A stretch of 64,000 nt of DNA from positions 33,030,902 through 33,094,901 of the forward strand of contig NC_067199.1 of NCBI RefSeq assembly GCF_000699445.3. The letters run 5' to 3'. Positions 1 through 11,967 of this stretch are shown piece by piece. Below the pieces are notes generated by a model. The model was not told where the DNA came from. It saw only the letters and a program-made list of their open reading frames with translations, and searched no databases. Source of the DNA: Schistosoma haematobium (Eukaryota > Platyhelminthes > Trematoda > Strigeidida > Schistosomatidae). How positions within the stretch are numbered: the first letter of the stretch is position 1; each line of letters begins with the position of its first letter. The position numbers and the translations under genes were made by a program.

Positions 1-394
1 AAGTTTAAAGTGAAACTGTAACGCTAACAGATACTACTAAATGTGGACCATAATATACCAAAGAATGGAAAAAAATATTGAAAATGTACTGTAAAGCTAT
101 CACACTAACTGTGATACTTGAAAGTTATCAGCTAAATACTCGATGAGTTAATGATTGAGAAGTTCCAAATTACAAAGAAACAGCTGGTACTTCAGGAATG
201 ATGTCAGCTCATGACAAAAAAACTAACTTTAAATCCAGGTGAAGAAAATTATCGAAATTGAAAGTGTTAATCTTGGATTTAAACTAACAACCTCCAGTTA
301 CTTATATACACAAACCAGTATATTAATAGAAGTTATTTAAGTTTAAATAAATTATTCAGCTGTTATTGTTTTTATCGTTCATAAAATGACTTAC
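1..394 (-). other. intron 1 of the soluble guanylate cyclase gene (partial)
   Basis: Sequence downstream of the exon at 395-883 on the minus strand. It begins with a consensus GTAAGT donor (plus-strand ACTTAC at 389-394). AT-rich; no further exon seen before the window edge. Confidence 0.8.
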
Positions 395-883
395 TTCAAC
401 TTTCATTTCTTTTGAATATAAAACTCTTGATAATTCAGTCATCCATCCACAAAAAAATGGTACAAATCCAATACGATGTGAACGATATTGTAATGTAATA
501 CCTGTTCTACTTTCATTTACACAAAAAAATGATGGTGGACGAATTTTTGGATAACTTGATCTTAGAAATTCATGAAGATTATCTAAACCATTTAAAAAAT
601 CACGTAATTCTCTACCAAGTACACGTAATATACCTTGATAACCTTTACCACCAACATATTCAACAAATGATATACCCATACCAAATTTAATTTCATCTTC
701 AGGTATATCTAATAATTTTGAACTAGTTTGAAATAAATTCGGTAATAATGCTTCATCATAAACTTTACGTGTTTCAAATTGAATCTCAGGCGAATTAGCT
801 TGATTACATATTTCAATCCATAATTCTGTAGACCATTTAGTAATAATAAAATTACGTAATCCTTCTAACAATAAACCATACAT
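395..883 (-). CDS. atypical soluble guanylate cyclase, first coding exon (H-NOX/HNOB domain), gene continues off left edge
   Basis: 163 codons from ATG at 883 to a GTAAGT donor after 395, phase 0. The product starts MYGLLLEGL and covers the haem-NO/O2-binding domain of soluble guanylate cyclases, which make cGMP from GTP in the cytosol. Seen: proximal haem histidine H104 in the segment GLDNLHEFLRSSYP, and the haem-propionate motif YxSxR at Y133/S135/R137. The segment RDFLNGLDNLHE and the stretch around the YxSxR motif resemble insect Gyc-88E, an atypical O2-sensing subunit, more than vertebrate beta-1; that subtype call is inference. The linker, coiled coil and catalytic domain must lie beyond position 1. 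The start has an A at -3. Reading on past the donor adds only 12 residues before a stop, which supports the splice site. Confidence 0.92.
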
Positions 884-1083
884 TGTACTTTATGAAAGAA
901 AAGTATAATTCTTTTTTCCAATATTGTTAACAATATGGATTCTTCAATTCTTGATTAAGATATATATAATCAACATTCAGTACTGTTTGTACAGTTTAGT
1001 TTAATTCAATTATATTCATGATGGAATATTCATATGGATGAATATATACGTAGGATTTTATAAAGTACGATACTATATTCATC

Positions 1084-1124
<41 letters not shown>

Positions 1125-1132
1125 ATTCACTG
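1084..1132. repeat. (AAT)n microsatellite
   Basis: About 16 uninterrupted trinucleotide units. Confidence 0.95.
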
Positions 1133-1351
1133 TTATGGAAAATCTAAACTATACATAAGATATCAAAATAAATGAAGTGTTTAATGGATTTAGGGTTAAT
1201 GTAGTGTAATGGCATAGAATTTGTTTAAATATGATCTAAATCCAATGTCCAAACTATTCAATAATATTTCCTAGAATACAACTAACTCAATATGGATGAT
1301 AAGTTTCAACCAGATTTGAAATAATACAATAACACAATGGTGAAATTAACG

Positions 1352-1353
<2 letters not shown>

Positions 1354-1419
<66 letters not shown>
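1354..1419. repeat. (TA)n microsatellite
   Basis: About 33 uninterrupted TA units. Confidence 0.95.
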
Positions 1420-1421
<2 letters not shown>

Positions 1422-2214
1422 GAATTTGGGAGTAGTATACTATTCTTCTACAAAAATAAATGAATGATTTGTTATCATTCTTTTTTGTTGTTTTTTTTTA
1501 TCGCCGAGATACGAATAATTTTATCCAGTCATAAATACTAAATGAAGGTTAAAGTAGGATATAGAAATTATTAAAAAAACAAAAAAAAACAACAAGAAAT
1601 AGGGGGATAGAAATGTAAATAGCTAATTAAATTGAGTTTTCTTTATTTCAATGTGTTCCTTCTTTGTTGTTGTTGTTGTTGTTTCGATTATAATAATTAA
1701 CAAATAACAATGAAGTGAATTAAATGTATTCTATAAGTGTATAAACAATATATGCATGTACATACACCTTTGATCATGTTTCACATATTCCACTTATTGT
1801 GTATCGTTGAGCATGTTTTTTCAATTTTTGACCTTATATGCTTATCCTAAATCATTTAAAAAGGAGAAGATATTGTAAGATAAAAATAGATAACTTTATT
1901 TCTTTAATGACAAAATGACAACAATTGAATAAGTGTTAGATACCAAAGTATAAGAGACTAATTTGAAATTCTTTAACAATAATTATTGATGAGTTTAAAC
2001 CAGAAGAAATCTATGGCTTTGAAATTTCTCTCTAAGAATGATAAATTCAAATCAATCATTAAAAATACAATAGTTTACATTATCGAATTTAGTCTGTTCA
2101 CAATGTAGGGCCAGCGAAATGTCACTAAGCCCTAGTCAAATCATCCGGCAGTTGGGTCATTGAATATCGAGCAAATCATCGATCTTCGTCAAGGTCAAGG
2201 ACGACCAACGCACA

Positions 2215-2451
2215 TCAGTTAATCGTATGCCATGGGGTGGCCCATGCGGCAGTGGTCTTACTTTCGCTTGTATCTACTTTAACTAATATATTTCTGTAAT
2301 AACGTCCTCTGTGTTGTACAGTCTTCAAAGCATCTATGGTACCTTGATACGTCAATGATGTAGTCCACGTAAAGCGCTGACCACGAGGTGTGACTTCGAC
2401 GTTAGCTAGTTTGTCACACCATTCGAGTAGGCCTTCAATCATTTTCGACAT
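2215..2451 (-). CDS. orphan coding-like ORF, unrecognised (possible retroelement fragment)
   Basis: A 78-codon ATG-to-stop frame with balanced, non-repetitive composition (contains EGLLEWCDKLANVEV and TTAAWATPWH). It is more GC-rich than its surroundings and lies next to a SINE-C copy. I do not recognise the family. No splice sites or neighbouring frames tie it to a host gene, so a fragment of a mobile element is as likely as a gene. Confidence 0.3.
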   Translation of the reverse strand: MSKMIEGLLEWCDKLANVEVTPRGQRFTWTTSLTYQGTIDALKTVQHRGRYYRNILVKVDTSESKTTAAWATPWHTIN

Positions 2452-2513
2452 AGATCATCTACGTTGGTGATCTACAACAATTTTGTATGACTGTCATTTG
2501 GTGCTTGCTGAGA

Positions 2514-2700
2514 TTTTTGGTGGTCAGAGTCCGTCGGTAGGATTCCATAGATTTAGGTTTCATGGTAGTTGGAACTCATCAACAAAGTGTGTCTGTAATT
2601 TTGAGGAATCTGATACTCTCTGGTGGATTTGATCCTGTGTCATTCAGGTTTACAGTCAGAGACGTTACCATTGAGCTATTAGAGCCTTAACTCGCCTCAT
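2514..2700 (-). mobile_element. SINE-C copy, degenerate
   Basis: On the minus strand it reads a tRNA-like head (AATAGCTCAATGGTAACG, then GATCAAATCC as B-box) followed by a decayed hammerhead (TTGATGAG ... GAAAC). It is clearly homologous to the better preserved SINE-C at 8516-8728. Confidence 0.7.
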
Positions 2701-5696
2701 GTAAGCCTGAGATGAATTTAAAATTAATGAACTTGATAGACCTAATAATAGTCACTGTTTAGTGATTGATTGTGAATATTTTTAAAACGGGACGCTGGAA
2801 ATATGAGTTAGGTATGATGCATATTTTGTTTCTAGGTTCTCAGTAATATATATATATATATATATATTCTTGTTATGTTTAATTATTAAACAAAGAGATT
2901 TCAGGTCTAATAGTAAACTTTTGACTGACTTAAATTTTGTCTGCATAAATAATTGAGTAGACAAATAAATTGTTATAACTTTTCAGTTGAATGCTACTTT
3001 TTTATCTGGTTTTAAATCTGGTTGTGTCAGAGACGCTTATCACTTATACTCGAACCTCTGTGATTCCCACCACGCGAAAGAACACAAGACTGGTATAAGT
3101 GAAGATTTATTAACCCCAAAACACAAACATAATGACGACGACCCTAGTCGAAAATACACTCATTTATATATTGATTGTACACCCATTGTGATTAATAATT
3201 AGGATGAAATCATATATATGGAAAATACTTAGAGTGATAACACACCATATACTTGAGCATAGTTCATGTCAATCGAATACAAGAATACCGCACATTATAC
3301 AGAATAAAATATCATACGAGAAAACCAAACAACTACTACATTGAGTAATCAGCACATTGAATCAGAACGGAAATAATGTTGAACAAAATTCATGATGAGT
3401 AAATCAATCGAATCTTGACTTTTCTTTTCATCATAGCATGAATAATCATCATAATGACAAAAACCTGTTTGCAGTTACTTTAACCTAGTAGAATAAGCTT
3501 CTAGAACATTATTAACCACTTCAAAATGGTTTAATATTAGTGGTAATGGGTTTTACCATAAGTATAGAAATCTGTCCTACAGTTGGTCACTAGTAAGTAC
3601 ACGCGGTTCAGTTGGAAAATTCAGCACTACTTAGAAGTCTTAATTTAAGCTGTAACATATATTCAAGACTTTCTAAAGTTTAAGGGTTTTCTAATTGATT
3701 GCAGTCATTGGTGAAAAATGAATTCACCTTAGATTGACTTTACAAACCCTGTCAAGAAAACCCAATGACTGATGTATTGGAACTAACCGGATAGTCATAA
3801 TACTCAGTAACACCCAATCCTAGTTAGTAAAGTACACTAGGCTGGTTACGACAATTTCTTATCCAACAACAACATGAATACAGTTGCCGACAAATGACTG
3901 ATCACTAACAGAATAATAAACGCAGCCACTAACAGTCTAAGCTGGTTAGAAGCTCATGACAATACATTGATAATAGATAATCATGACACTTCTAACTTTC
4001 ATTACTCCAACACTCACATAATCTTGTCCAAACACAGTGACGTTAAGGACGTCAAATATCCAGGTTCCACTGGGCCAAGAAGCTAACTTCCTTGACAAAC
4101 CCCTTAATACAATACGTAAGTCATTTCATATCACTTTACAATTATATTTAAACAGACTCGCTTGACAAAACTATGACGAACTACAAGATAAAAATATGTT
4201 GGATCTAAAACTGGTAATCTCAAGATCATCGAATAGGTACTTAGATCTTTTGAATAATGGGCATGACTCTCAGTTCAGTTCAGTAGCTAAGATAGGTGAA
4301 CTTCTTGCATTTTACCAAGAGGTCCAAGTCTTGAAGATACCAAGATTCCTCTTTGTACATCAACCCTCATCTCTGAATAAAGGCATCTACGTAGATTTAA
4401 AAAAAACGATTATTGAGTAGTTGAAAATGAAAAAAATGCTCTGAATATAAATTAATCTAATATTTATTGGACCTATCAACAAACAAACTTGTTCATTTTA
4501 TCCAATAAAAATACGGGTTGGTCGTGATAAGTACTTGCTATTAGTCAACGTCAGAACTGAGATATGACCGACTATGTACATATCTAAGGCATACAATATG
4601 TCACTACTACACTATGTTAATCCGAATGTTAAAAGTAAGATTAACTGCCAGATTATAAATAAAAATTTTGATAATAGACACAAGAATTATGTACAAAACT
4701 GCCTAACAACCACTATTTTGATAGGCTTTGTAGACATGACACTGAGAGAAGATAGTAGCTATTCAATATCACCTTCCTTGATATTTCTCAAATTGTTACC
4801 ATATGTGGTATGGTCTATTTTCATGTACCTGGTATAAAAGTATCTAGAGATCGTATAACTCCAGTCATATGAGTAGTAAGTGGTTTATTACTAGTTCTCA
4901 TTTTAAACTGACATAAACCAGAGTACTGTTGAATAAGAATGACCATTAGACACTTGTTTCGCCCTTAACATAGAAGTCCTCATCAGTGCCATCCTTTTGA
5001 GCATTCTGAATATTTGAATACATGATCAATAGCTGTTGTTAACTAATATGATTGTCCTGAGGATATTAAGAGCCATTCAAAATTTCAAGAGTGAGTCATT
5101 TTTTGATCTGGAACAAATAGAATTTTCATACCAAAGAAAAAGAATATTTCACAATAAGTTAGACATGTCATATTTGGCATTTGTTCGCATTTTTTCTGCC
5201 CATTTACTGAGTAAAAATTGTAAACAAGACAATAATGATTTTTTTAAAGTGGATGGTATATATTAAACCTTGAGTTCGTTGGAACATGTTGTTTGCTGTT
5301 AAAAACTATAGTAACATCTCACTCACACTGCAGTACATAGGTTTTGTACACTATTATATCAGATAATCTTTTTAGTTTATGGTTTGGGGATTTATTACAG
5401 TTGAATTCTACTATTTTATCAACCTACATATAAATATATTTTATAATATAATAAATAAATTCCTGCTAACGTAAAGTTTTCATTTTGTATATTTTATTGT
5501 TCCAAATATATGAAAGGAAAAATCTTAACTAGCTTAATTAGCTGTTCTTCAGTTAATCGGTTTGCACCTTTGTTTAAAGAATTATTTATGTTAGGAAGAA
5601 ACAAATGTGCAACTTAGTAATTTACCTACATTTTTAATACAGGGTGTTAGTGAAGTTTGTAGAATTTTCATAGTTTATATTACTAACGGATTTTAG
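2701..5696. other. no confident gene
   Basis: AT-rich DNA with a TA repeat at about 2837-2866. Several open frames of 60-87 codons (2987-3202, 4196-4420, 4574-4837, 5036-5266, all plus) lack recognisable domains. The frame at 2987 follows a pyrimidine-rich tract ending TTTTCAG and could be an exon, but nothing else supports it. Confidence 0.4.
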
Positions 5697-5822
5697 TTAG
5701 ATCATCATTGAAAAACTGGAGCACGGGCTGGCCATTTCGTCTTAGTAAAGGGACTCCTCAACAGTGTTCATCCACAACCTCGTACTCGAGAATGGAACCC
5801 AGGACCTTTTTTGACAATTATC
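5697..5822 (-). mobile_element. SINE-B copy, degenerate
   Basis: The minus strand contains a B-box-like GGTTCCATTC stretch and a decayed hammerhead (TTGAGGAGTCCC ... GACGAAATGGCC), matching the SINE-B consensus from 22155-22200 and 42393-42438. Confidence 0.65.
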
Positions 5823-6924
5823 GCACACGGTAACAATCCACAAGTTTAAAAGTTACTTTAATAAATGACAAATTATTATTATCAAAACAAGTTTATCAGT
5901 GTATGTGTAATCATGTTCCTGTTGAATGCTTGGAATACACTGTCAATAAATCATACAACCTCATTTTAATCTGGTTACACTTTAACATGATCGAATTGTA
6001 GCATTAATGAGACTAATAAAAATGAGTGAATTGTAAGTGAAATCATGTAGAACTACCATCACAAATGCTACAGGGCAAACATTTTTTGATACCTATTGCT
6101 TTCTGTTATGTGTATGATATCAATCTTAAAGTCGCCAGGACAATAGTAATAGTTACAAGCTTTGAGATTTATGCAAATGTTATTACATTATTGTCGATAA
6201 CGATGCTGTTATCAACAATGATAGTAATACGTACGGATTTTTTATGTTTAGAATATCTCAAATACAGAAATAGTCGAAATCTAAAACTAATGACGCTCAA
6301 ATTAAGTACATTGCTCAGTATTTATTATTAATTGCGAAAAAAAGTAAGTTTAACAATGTCTATCTCATAAATCTAATGTTCATTCTATCACTAGTTCTAA
6401 TTAATCTTGTTACTGTATTTAAAACTATCAAATTTCAAAAGATATTCACAGGTTTGAGAGAACTTCAGTTGGTTGAAATTTATTTATGTTCCATTAATAG
6501 TGTTACCAATGTTTATAGTTGACTAGGCTAACTGTATGTCAATCTTCCAGTACGGTACCGAATTGACTGTCTATATTTCGCATTTATATTAGTATTTTAT
6601 TCACTATATTGTTTAACAGCTGTTAGAAAGCTGAAAATTACTTTCAGTCTCTGACCTTTCCATTAAAGTTAAAGCTACGGTCCCGATTTGTCTTATACTG
6701 ATATCCTAACCCCTTCCTAGTGTTAGACTTATTGGAACAACTCACCGAAGGTTGAATAGATTAAAAGATTATCATGGCTTCTCGAAATATTTGTTTGCAA
6801 AAATATATAAATAATAAATGATGCTACAAAAAATAATTATTATTTGTTGAACTCACATGCAAGGTGAAGAACTCAACTCTTCTTACCACCAATTTGTACT
6901 TTTTACCTATTTTGTTCGGTTCAT
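5823..6924. other. no gene recognised
   Basis: AT-rich unique-looking sequence. An 88-codon open frame at 6065-6331 (plus) is hydrophobic but has no recognisable family. Confidence 0.4.
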
Positions 6925-7075
6925 AGATACACCTCTGAGCTATTGAGACCAAAACCGACCTACCCTAAAAACATCATCGACAGGTACGTCTTATTGACGA
7001 GTGTCAAACAGACTGAAACTTAGGTCTGAGGTATACTGATGACTACCTTTAACTATCACCATATATCTCAACTTA
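6925..7075 (+). mobile_element. SINE-C fragment, degenerate
   Basis: Shares the hammerhead region and tail start with the SINE-C at 8516-8728 (TTGACGAGTGTCAAACAGACTGAAAC, then a tail like GATGACTACCTTTAAC). Core position C3 and stem II are decayed. Confidence 0.6.
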
Positions 7076-7101
7076 GTGCACGTGATGTTGAGTTACCCTA
7101 A

Positions 7102-7102
<1 letters not shown>

Positions 7103-7143
<41 letters not shown>

Positions 7144-7158
7144 GTAGTAGTAGTAACA
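7103..7158. repeat. (TAA)n/(TAG)n microsatellite
   Basis: About 13 TAA units passing into TAG units. Confidence 0.9.
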
Positions 7159-7218
7159 GTAGTAGTAATGCAATTGGTTCCTTTTATGAATTTAATTTAT
7201 GCAAGAACAAATATTGGT

Positions 7219-7265
7219 GCAGAATAGTATGAATTCATATTATTTCGAGGTTTCTCGTCAGCTGC
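7219..7265 (-). ncRNA. hammerhead ribozyme motif in left PLE arm
   Basis: Minus strand, in order: stem I strand GCAG (7262-7265), core CTGACGA (7255-7261), a 2-bp stem II, GAAA, a palindromic stem III around ATATGAATTCAT with one mismatch, a UU cleavage triplet end, and stem I partner CTGC (7219-7222). This is the minimal hammerhead layout with core residues C3, G5, A6, G8, A9, G12, A13 and A14 present. Activity is not shown. Confidence 0.6.
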
Positions 7266-7351
7266 TTACAAACCAAAAATGTGATAGAATTTTTACATTG
7301 AGATAGAGTGAAAACAATTGACATAGATGAGTGTAAATAACTGGGTTACAA

Positions 7352-7386
<35 letters not shown>

Positions 7387-7399
7387 TAGAACAGGTCAG

Positions 7400-8000
7400 A
7401 AATTAATCTGATTACTAATGTTCTACGTGATAATGAATACCCATTGAAATTTATCCAGAAGTGTGCAAAAAGCAATTTTCGTACAAAATATGATGGAGTA
7501 GAAAGGAAAACCTGCTTCTCACACTTACGTTTCAAAGGTGATGAAATTGCTGGAATAATTAATCACAGAATAAACTCTGCGTTGAAAGTCACCTATCCAG
7601 CAGCAAACTTATGACAGTTTGGCAAACGAACTGCTCACTTCAACAAACCAAAATCGACAAGCCCTCTTTTCTTAGTAGCTCCAACTGCATCTACCAATTC
7701 ACATGTACGTGCCAAAGCACACACATTGGAAGAACTGAGAGAAGAGTGCATGTCCGCATTTCTGAGCATGTTCCAAAAACTTGAGGCTGCGAGAGAATAA
7801 GGCCTTCAACAGCACAATAGCTCGACATCTACCTGACACCGGGCACACCATCGACATTCCGCATGCTTTCAAAATTATCAATAGACAAAGAAGTACGACC
7901 ACCCTCCGTTTTGCTGAAGCCATCATGATCAAAAAACTTAAACCTGACTTATGCATCCAAAAAGAGACTTTAATTAACTTATCACTACCCTGGTAACCCT
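7400..8000 (+). pseudogene. Penelope-like C-terminal region with GIY-YIG-type endonuclease, broken
   Basis: Conceptual translation gives EYPLKFIQKCAKSNFRTKY, then CIYQFTCTCQSTHIGRTERR and VHVRISEHVP, and finally a C-terminus ending LCIQKETLINLSLPW. The Cys-rich segment followed by HIGRTERR...RISEH is typical of the PLE GIY-YIG domain, the enzyme that nicks target DNA. A stop after the AANL segment (about 7612), a stop after the EHVPK segment and at least one frameshift break the frame. Confidence 0.75.
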
Positions 8001-8332
8001 TTTTTAAAATTTTATTATTTATTTATTTATTTTAAAATATTTATACTCCTCCCTATTACATAATTCTTAAACCACATTATTATTCACACATTTCCACCAC
8101 CTGATCCTCTTAAATTATCTTTTCAAATTCTATTTAATTATTATTACGTAACCTATCTTATGATTATTCAATTCCATTATTACACCACCCAACCTGAATT
8201 AATTCCTTTTGACCTCTGACCTGTTCTAGCATATATATATATTTATAATTATTATTGTAACCCAGTTATTTACACTCATCTATGTCAATTGTTTTCACTC
8301 TATCTCAATGTAAAAATTCTATCACATTTTTG

Positions 8333-8728
8333 CAATTGATTGACCACTGGGTGGTGATCAATGTCATGCTTGTCTAGTCCTTATTAGTGCAGATCGAATG
8401 CTATCGATCATGTTACAATGTGGCCAACAGTCTAGGTGACTCGACACTGAGGGCACTATGTATTGAGATTTAGATGGTGGTTGGAGGAAGTCAACACCCA
8501 GTGATCAATCAATTGTGATTACATCTCAGTCCTACAGGAGGTTAGTCACGGCTCGTATAGCTCAGTGGTAACGTATCTGACTGTGAAGCTGGGTGACACG
8601 AGATCGAATCCGCCAGGGAGCACCAGTCCCCACAAGATTACAGGTACACCTTGCTGACGAGTGCCAAGTAACACGAAACCCAGGTCCAGGGTTTCCTGTT
8701 GACTACCTCCAACCACCATCTAAATCCC
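8333..8728 (+). mobile_element. SINE-C insertion with inverted 5' piece, inside the PLE right arm
   Basis: A 396-bp insertion interrupts the PLE arm, flanked by ATCACATTTTTG (8321-8332) and ATCACAGTTTTG (8729-8740), a 12-bp target duplication with one change. Order: an inverted tail piece (about 8333-8493), a short plus-strand tail end (about 8494-8515, ending GATCAATCAATTG), then a full head with tRNA-like A-box (TATAGCTCAGTGGTAACG) and B-box (GATCGAATCC), a hammerhead, and the start of the tail. The internal inverted repeat pairs 8468-8497 with 8698-8726. Confidence 0.8.
8648..8692 (+). ncRNA. hammerhead ribozyme motif in SINE-C, core intact
   Basis: Stem I ACCTTG (8648-8653) pairs with CAGGGT (8687-8692) with one G-U wobble. 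Core CTGACGA is 8654-8660; stem II is GTG/CAC (8661-8663 with 8672-8674); GAA is 8675-8677; stem III is ACC/GGT with loop CA; the predicted cleavage is after C8686. All conserved core positions are present. Confidence 0.75.
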
Positions 8729-8748
8729 ATCACAGTTTTGGTTTGTAC

Positions 8749-8795
8749 GCAGCTGACGAGAAACCTCGAAATAATATGAATTCATACTATTCTGC
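8749..8795 (+). ncRNA. hammerhead ribozyme motif in right PLE arm
   Basis: Mirror copy of the motif at 7219-7265. Stem I is GCAG (8749-8752) with CTGC (8792-8795), core CTGACGA is 8753-8759, GAA is 8768-8770, and stem III is palindromic around ATATGAATTCAT. Confidence 0.6.
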
Positions 8796-8829
8796 ACCAA
8801 TATTTGTTCTTGCTTTATTTAAATTGTAA

Positions 8830-11800
8830 ATTTATTTGCATACATGCGTAATGTGCACAAATAATTCACTAACTAGTAGTCTATTAGATCAAAGTGGATA
8901 TTTGAGAAAAGTGATATTTTCACAAGTATTCAACGAGGAATCATCATATCTACTTTTATTGTATGATTATTGAATAATTCGTCATTTCCATGTTTGAATT
9001 ATAACTATAGTTTGCAGACATTGTTAAATAGTATATCCAAACCTGATAACTCATGTTGTGATGAATGGGTAAATGGAAACAAACTAAAACATTTATCTAA
9101 GGTTTCATATATGTCATTCTTCTTAACAAGTAGATTCATGTATATTTCTTTTATTTTAAGAGTCCCAAGCTAATAATCTTCGACACTACAATTAAAATCA
9201 TCATAATATAAATTATGATCCTTCTCTCTTCAATGCCACTTTATATTGTTTTAACATACTAAAGCCTGTACTATTAAAATGAATATGTATGTAAACAACC
9301 TTTCTCAAGATTCATTTGTATTAATCACTTTTTAAAAGGAGTAAAATGTGTTTTGTACAAAGGTGAGTTTAACTTTGCATTATTGATTTCAACGTGCTTT
9401 ACACCACATGTATGCATGTGTACATGATTAAAAAAACTTAAATATACTGGATTACACTACATGTACATGAAATTTACAATATAAAACATAGTCATTAATA
9501 CTAACATTGAAAAATTTAACCCGATTTTGAGCACATTGAGACATAGAATAGACATATATGAACAGACATGAAATAACCGATATATATATGGTCTGTTCTA
9601 GACTAGTTACTATTTACCAAGAAAATAATAGTGTTGACAATTGTGAATAACAAATAAACCAATCACAATAACATCTAACTATACGGAAATAATAAGTAAA
9701 GTACATACATAAAAAACGTTTTGTATTTGAATAGTTTTGCAAAGACCTTGATAGCTGTAAGTTATTTAACATCGCATCCTTTTTTCGATATTTTTTTGTG
9801 ATATGATGACATAATTTTGAGTTCCTGGAACAGTTCACTCAGACTGAGAGAAACTTTACACTATTTTGTGCCAACATTTTTAGTGAATAGACAACTTTTT
9901 GGTTTTTTAGACAACAAAAACTTGGATAAATTTTGTTATGATTTTGACATAGATCAGTTAACTAGAACATTCAAGCGAATGGATTATCAGAGATATTACT
10001 TGGATGACTGAAAGCTTATTGACACTAAGACTTGACAGGGTGAAAAGTTTTAGATAAAATAAAGCTACGTTATACACTCTAAATATATATATATCAGAAT
10101 CACTCTGACATTCTGTTTAGGGTCTCTAATATTAAAAGCAGTTAACGAAATGAAATATCATACACCTCCAGCCAATAACGATCATGTAAGCGTGAGGAAT
10201 TAGCTTACCTGGATGAGATTGCTGATGTACTAGTGAAAGGTTGTGTCTGACGGATTTCAGTCATGTAGAGAATAAGATAATTGCGCACTCTCGATTCAAG
10301 CCATGTGGAGTTATCATTCATTTTTCACGAGGAAATTTAATTAGCGACCCATCAATCTAAAATTAAGTTCCAACACACACACACTGACAACGAAGCTTAA
10401 GTTTACAAACCCAAGGTCAAATGAGAAGCTGGGATCTTTCATGTGTTATACAACATCGTAATTTCATTAAGTGAACTGAATCCTTGAATCGCTACTTCTC
10501 ATACGACTTGGATTGAGAGTCTTAGCTCTGTTATTCAAACACTTTTAGCCTTTATCATCTGAAGAATCTGGAGCTTGTTATAGATTGCTGAAAATAAGTA
10601 GCTAATAATTCCCTTAAGGTAAGTTTGAACTAAGTAATCTAACATCTAATGTCCACAGTTTTAAAGACACATTTGCTAAGCTAAGGAAAAGTAAATTCCT
10701 AGAATATCGGTTAAGGTAACTGGATACATGGAAATGATTTAACTGATAAATACAAAAAGAATTGACCAGGTCAAATCATTCATCTTTCAGTGTTAGCGTC
10801 ATCAAAAGATGTAAAGAAAACACTAACTGTAGTTTTCCAGTATTGAAAATCTTATGTCTTTGCATAATATCAGAATTAACAGTTCTCTGGATATGTTACC
10901 TCTAAGTCATAGAATCCTAAACAGAGATTTCTTATCCATAGCTACATATTTGTTTCTGGGTTTATTGGGATATTTTTTGTTGAGTATTATACAACGCATT
11001 TAATTCATATTGAATTGTATCTATAAAGCATATGGCCATTATTCTAGATCTAGGTGTTTTTATCGAAAATTTATGTACTGGAGTAGTTTAAAACTGGGAA
11101 AATACGTGAACTGTCCCATCCAAGTTCTTTCCCTATTCTTGTCCCTCCTATCTACTCTTCACAAAAGCAGAACAATTAAAAAGGTTATTCTATCTCCATG
11201 TTTCTCTTAATATGAGAACTAAATACCTCATTGTTATTCATTGAATTATCCTGTGAATTTCTGGCCAGTCAGTACTAACTTTTACAAGAGATGAAATTGT
11301 CATTCATATATTAGTAATGGAATGAGAATTTTGATAAACTATTCAACTGAACCAATTCCTACTAAATTGTTCACATTTTTTAGGATAAACATATGAGTTT
11401 TAATAACAACAAAAAGTTTGGAAGTTAAAGAATCAAAGAAAGTCTACCATCTAAGGTGATTTGTGGAATGATCTATATAAGTGTAAAGATTACTATTCAG
11501 TTGCAAGTGGTTTTGTGACGAGTTACTCAAATCTTTCTATAAAATACATAAATAGCTTTGAAACAGAGCTGCTGAACTTTTAACAGAAAGTTGTGCCCAA
11601 TACAATCAACCATGTAGGAAGTGTGTAATGGTAACTAACATGAATTGACTTAAGTTTAAATTTCAACTCAGTGATTTAAAGATGTGGAGTTTACTTTAAA
11701 ACGCGAAATTTCTCAGGTGACTTATGAACAGAGTTATGGATAGGCAATACTTCTGAGTAATAAACAAGTACGAAATAGTCGTCCAATGTTCTCTGATTTG

Positions 11801-11967
11801 CAACGGTACTTTAGAAGATAATTATTTATCTAAAATACATGTGTGAAAGCTGATTATACTGTAATAACCATTGGGCTTGTAACACCAGGTTAAATGAATT
11901 TTAAACTATTCATAAAATGCTTCTTAATAATAATAGTAATAATAATTATTATTATTATTGTTCTTTT
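8830..11967. other. no confident gene
   Basis: AT-rich sequence with no repeat family recognised. The best open frame is 9817-10011 plus (64 codons ending QRYYLDD, preceded by an AG that could be an acceptor); composition is protein-like but the family is unknown, so it may be an isolated terminal exon or chance. Confidence 0.4.

Larger units (their letters stand above)
884..2213. other. 5' flank of the guanylate cyclase gene, low-complexity rich
   Basis: No coding exon recognised. Contains AAT and TA microsatellites (listed separately), poly-A/T runs and a short GTT repeat near 1665-1682. The promoter of the cyclase gene probably lies here, but no specific motif was identified. Confidence 0.6.
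7195..8829 (+). mobile_element. Penelope-like element remnant with inverted terminal arms carrying hammerhead ribozymes
   Basis: The left arm (about 7195-7400) is repeated in inverted orientation at 8213-8332 and 8741-8829; the right arm is split by a 396-bp SINE-C insertion. Between the arms lies the 3' coding part of a PLE (see 7400-8000). Each arm has a hammerhead motif near its outer end and a TA repeat near its inner end. Flanking of PLEs by long pseudo-LTRs, direct or inverted, and hammerheads inside them are established for this superfamily; the assignment here rests on the GIY-YIG tail plus this structure. The RT domain is missing, so this is a truncated, dead copy. Confidence 0.8.

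Noticed and set aside
1354..1419. Long TA runs as an origin or scaffold attachment site
   Set aside because: They look like ordinary microsatellites; similar runs occur at several places and nothing else supports a role.
8551..8625. tRNA-like sequence with A-box and B-box
   Set aside because: It is the head of a SINE-C insertion bounded by a target duplication; no proper cloverleaf with acceptor and anticodon stems could be drawn.
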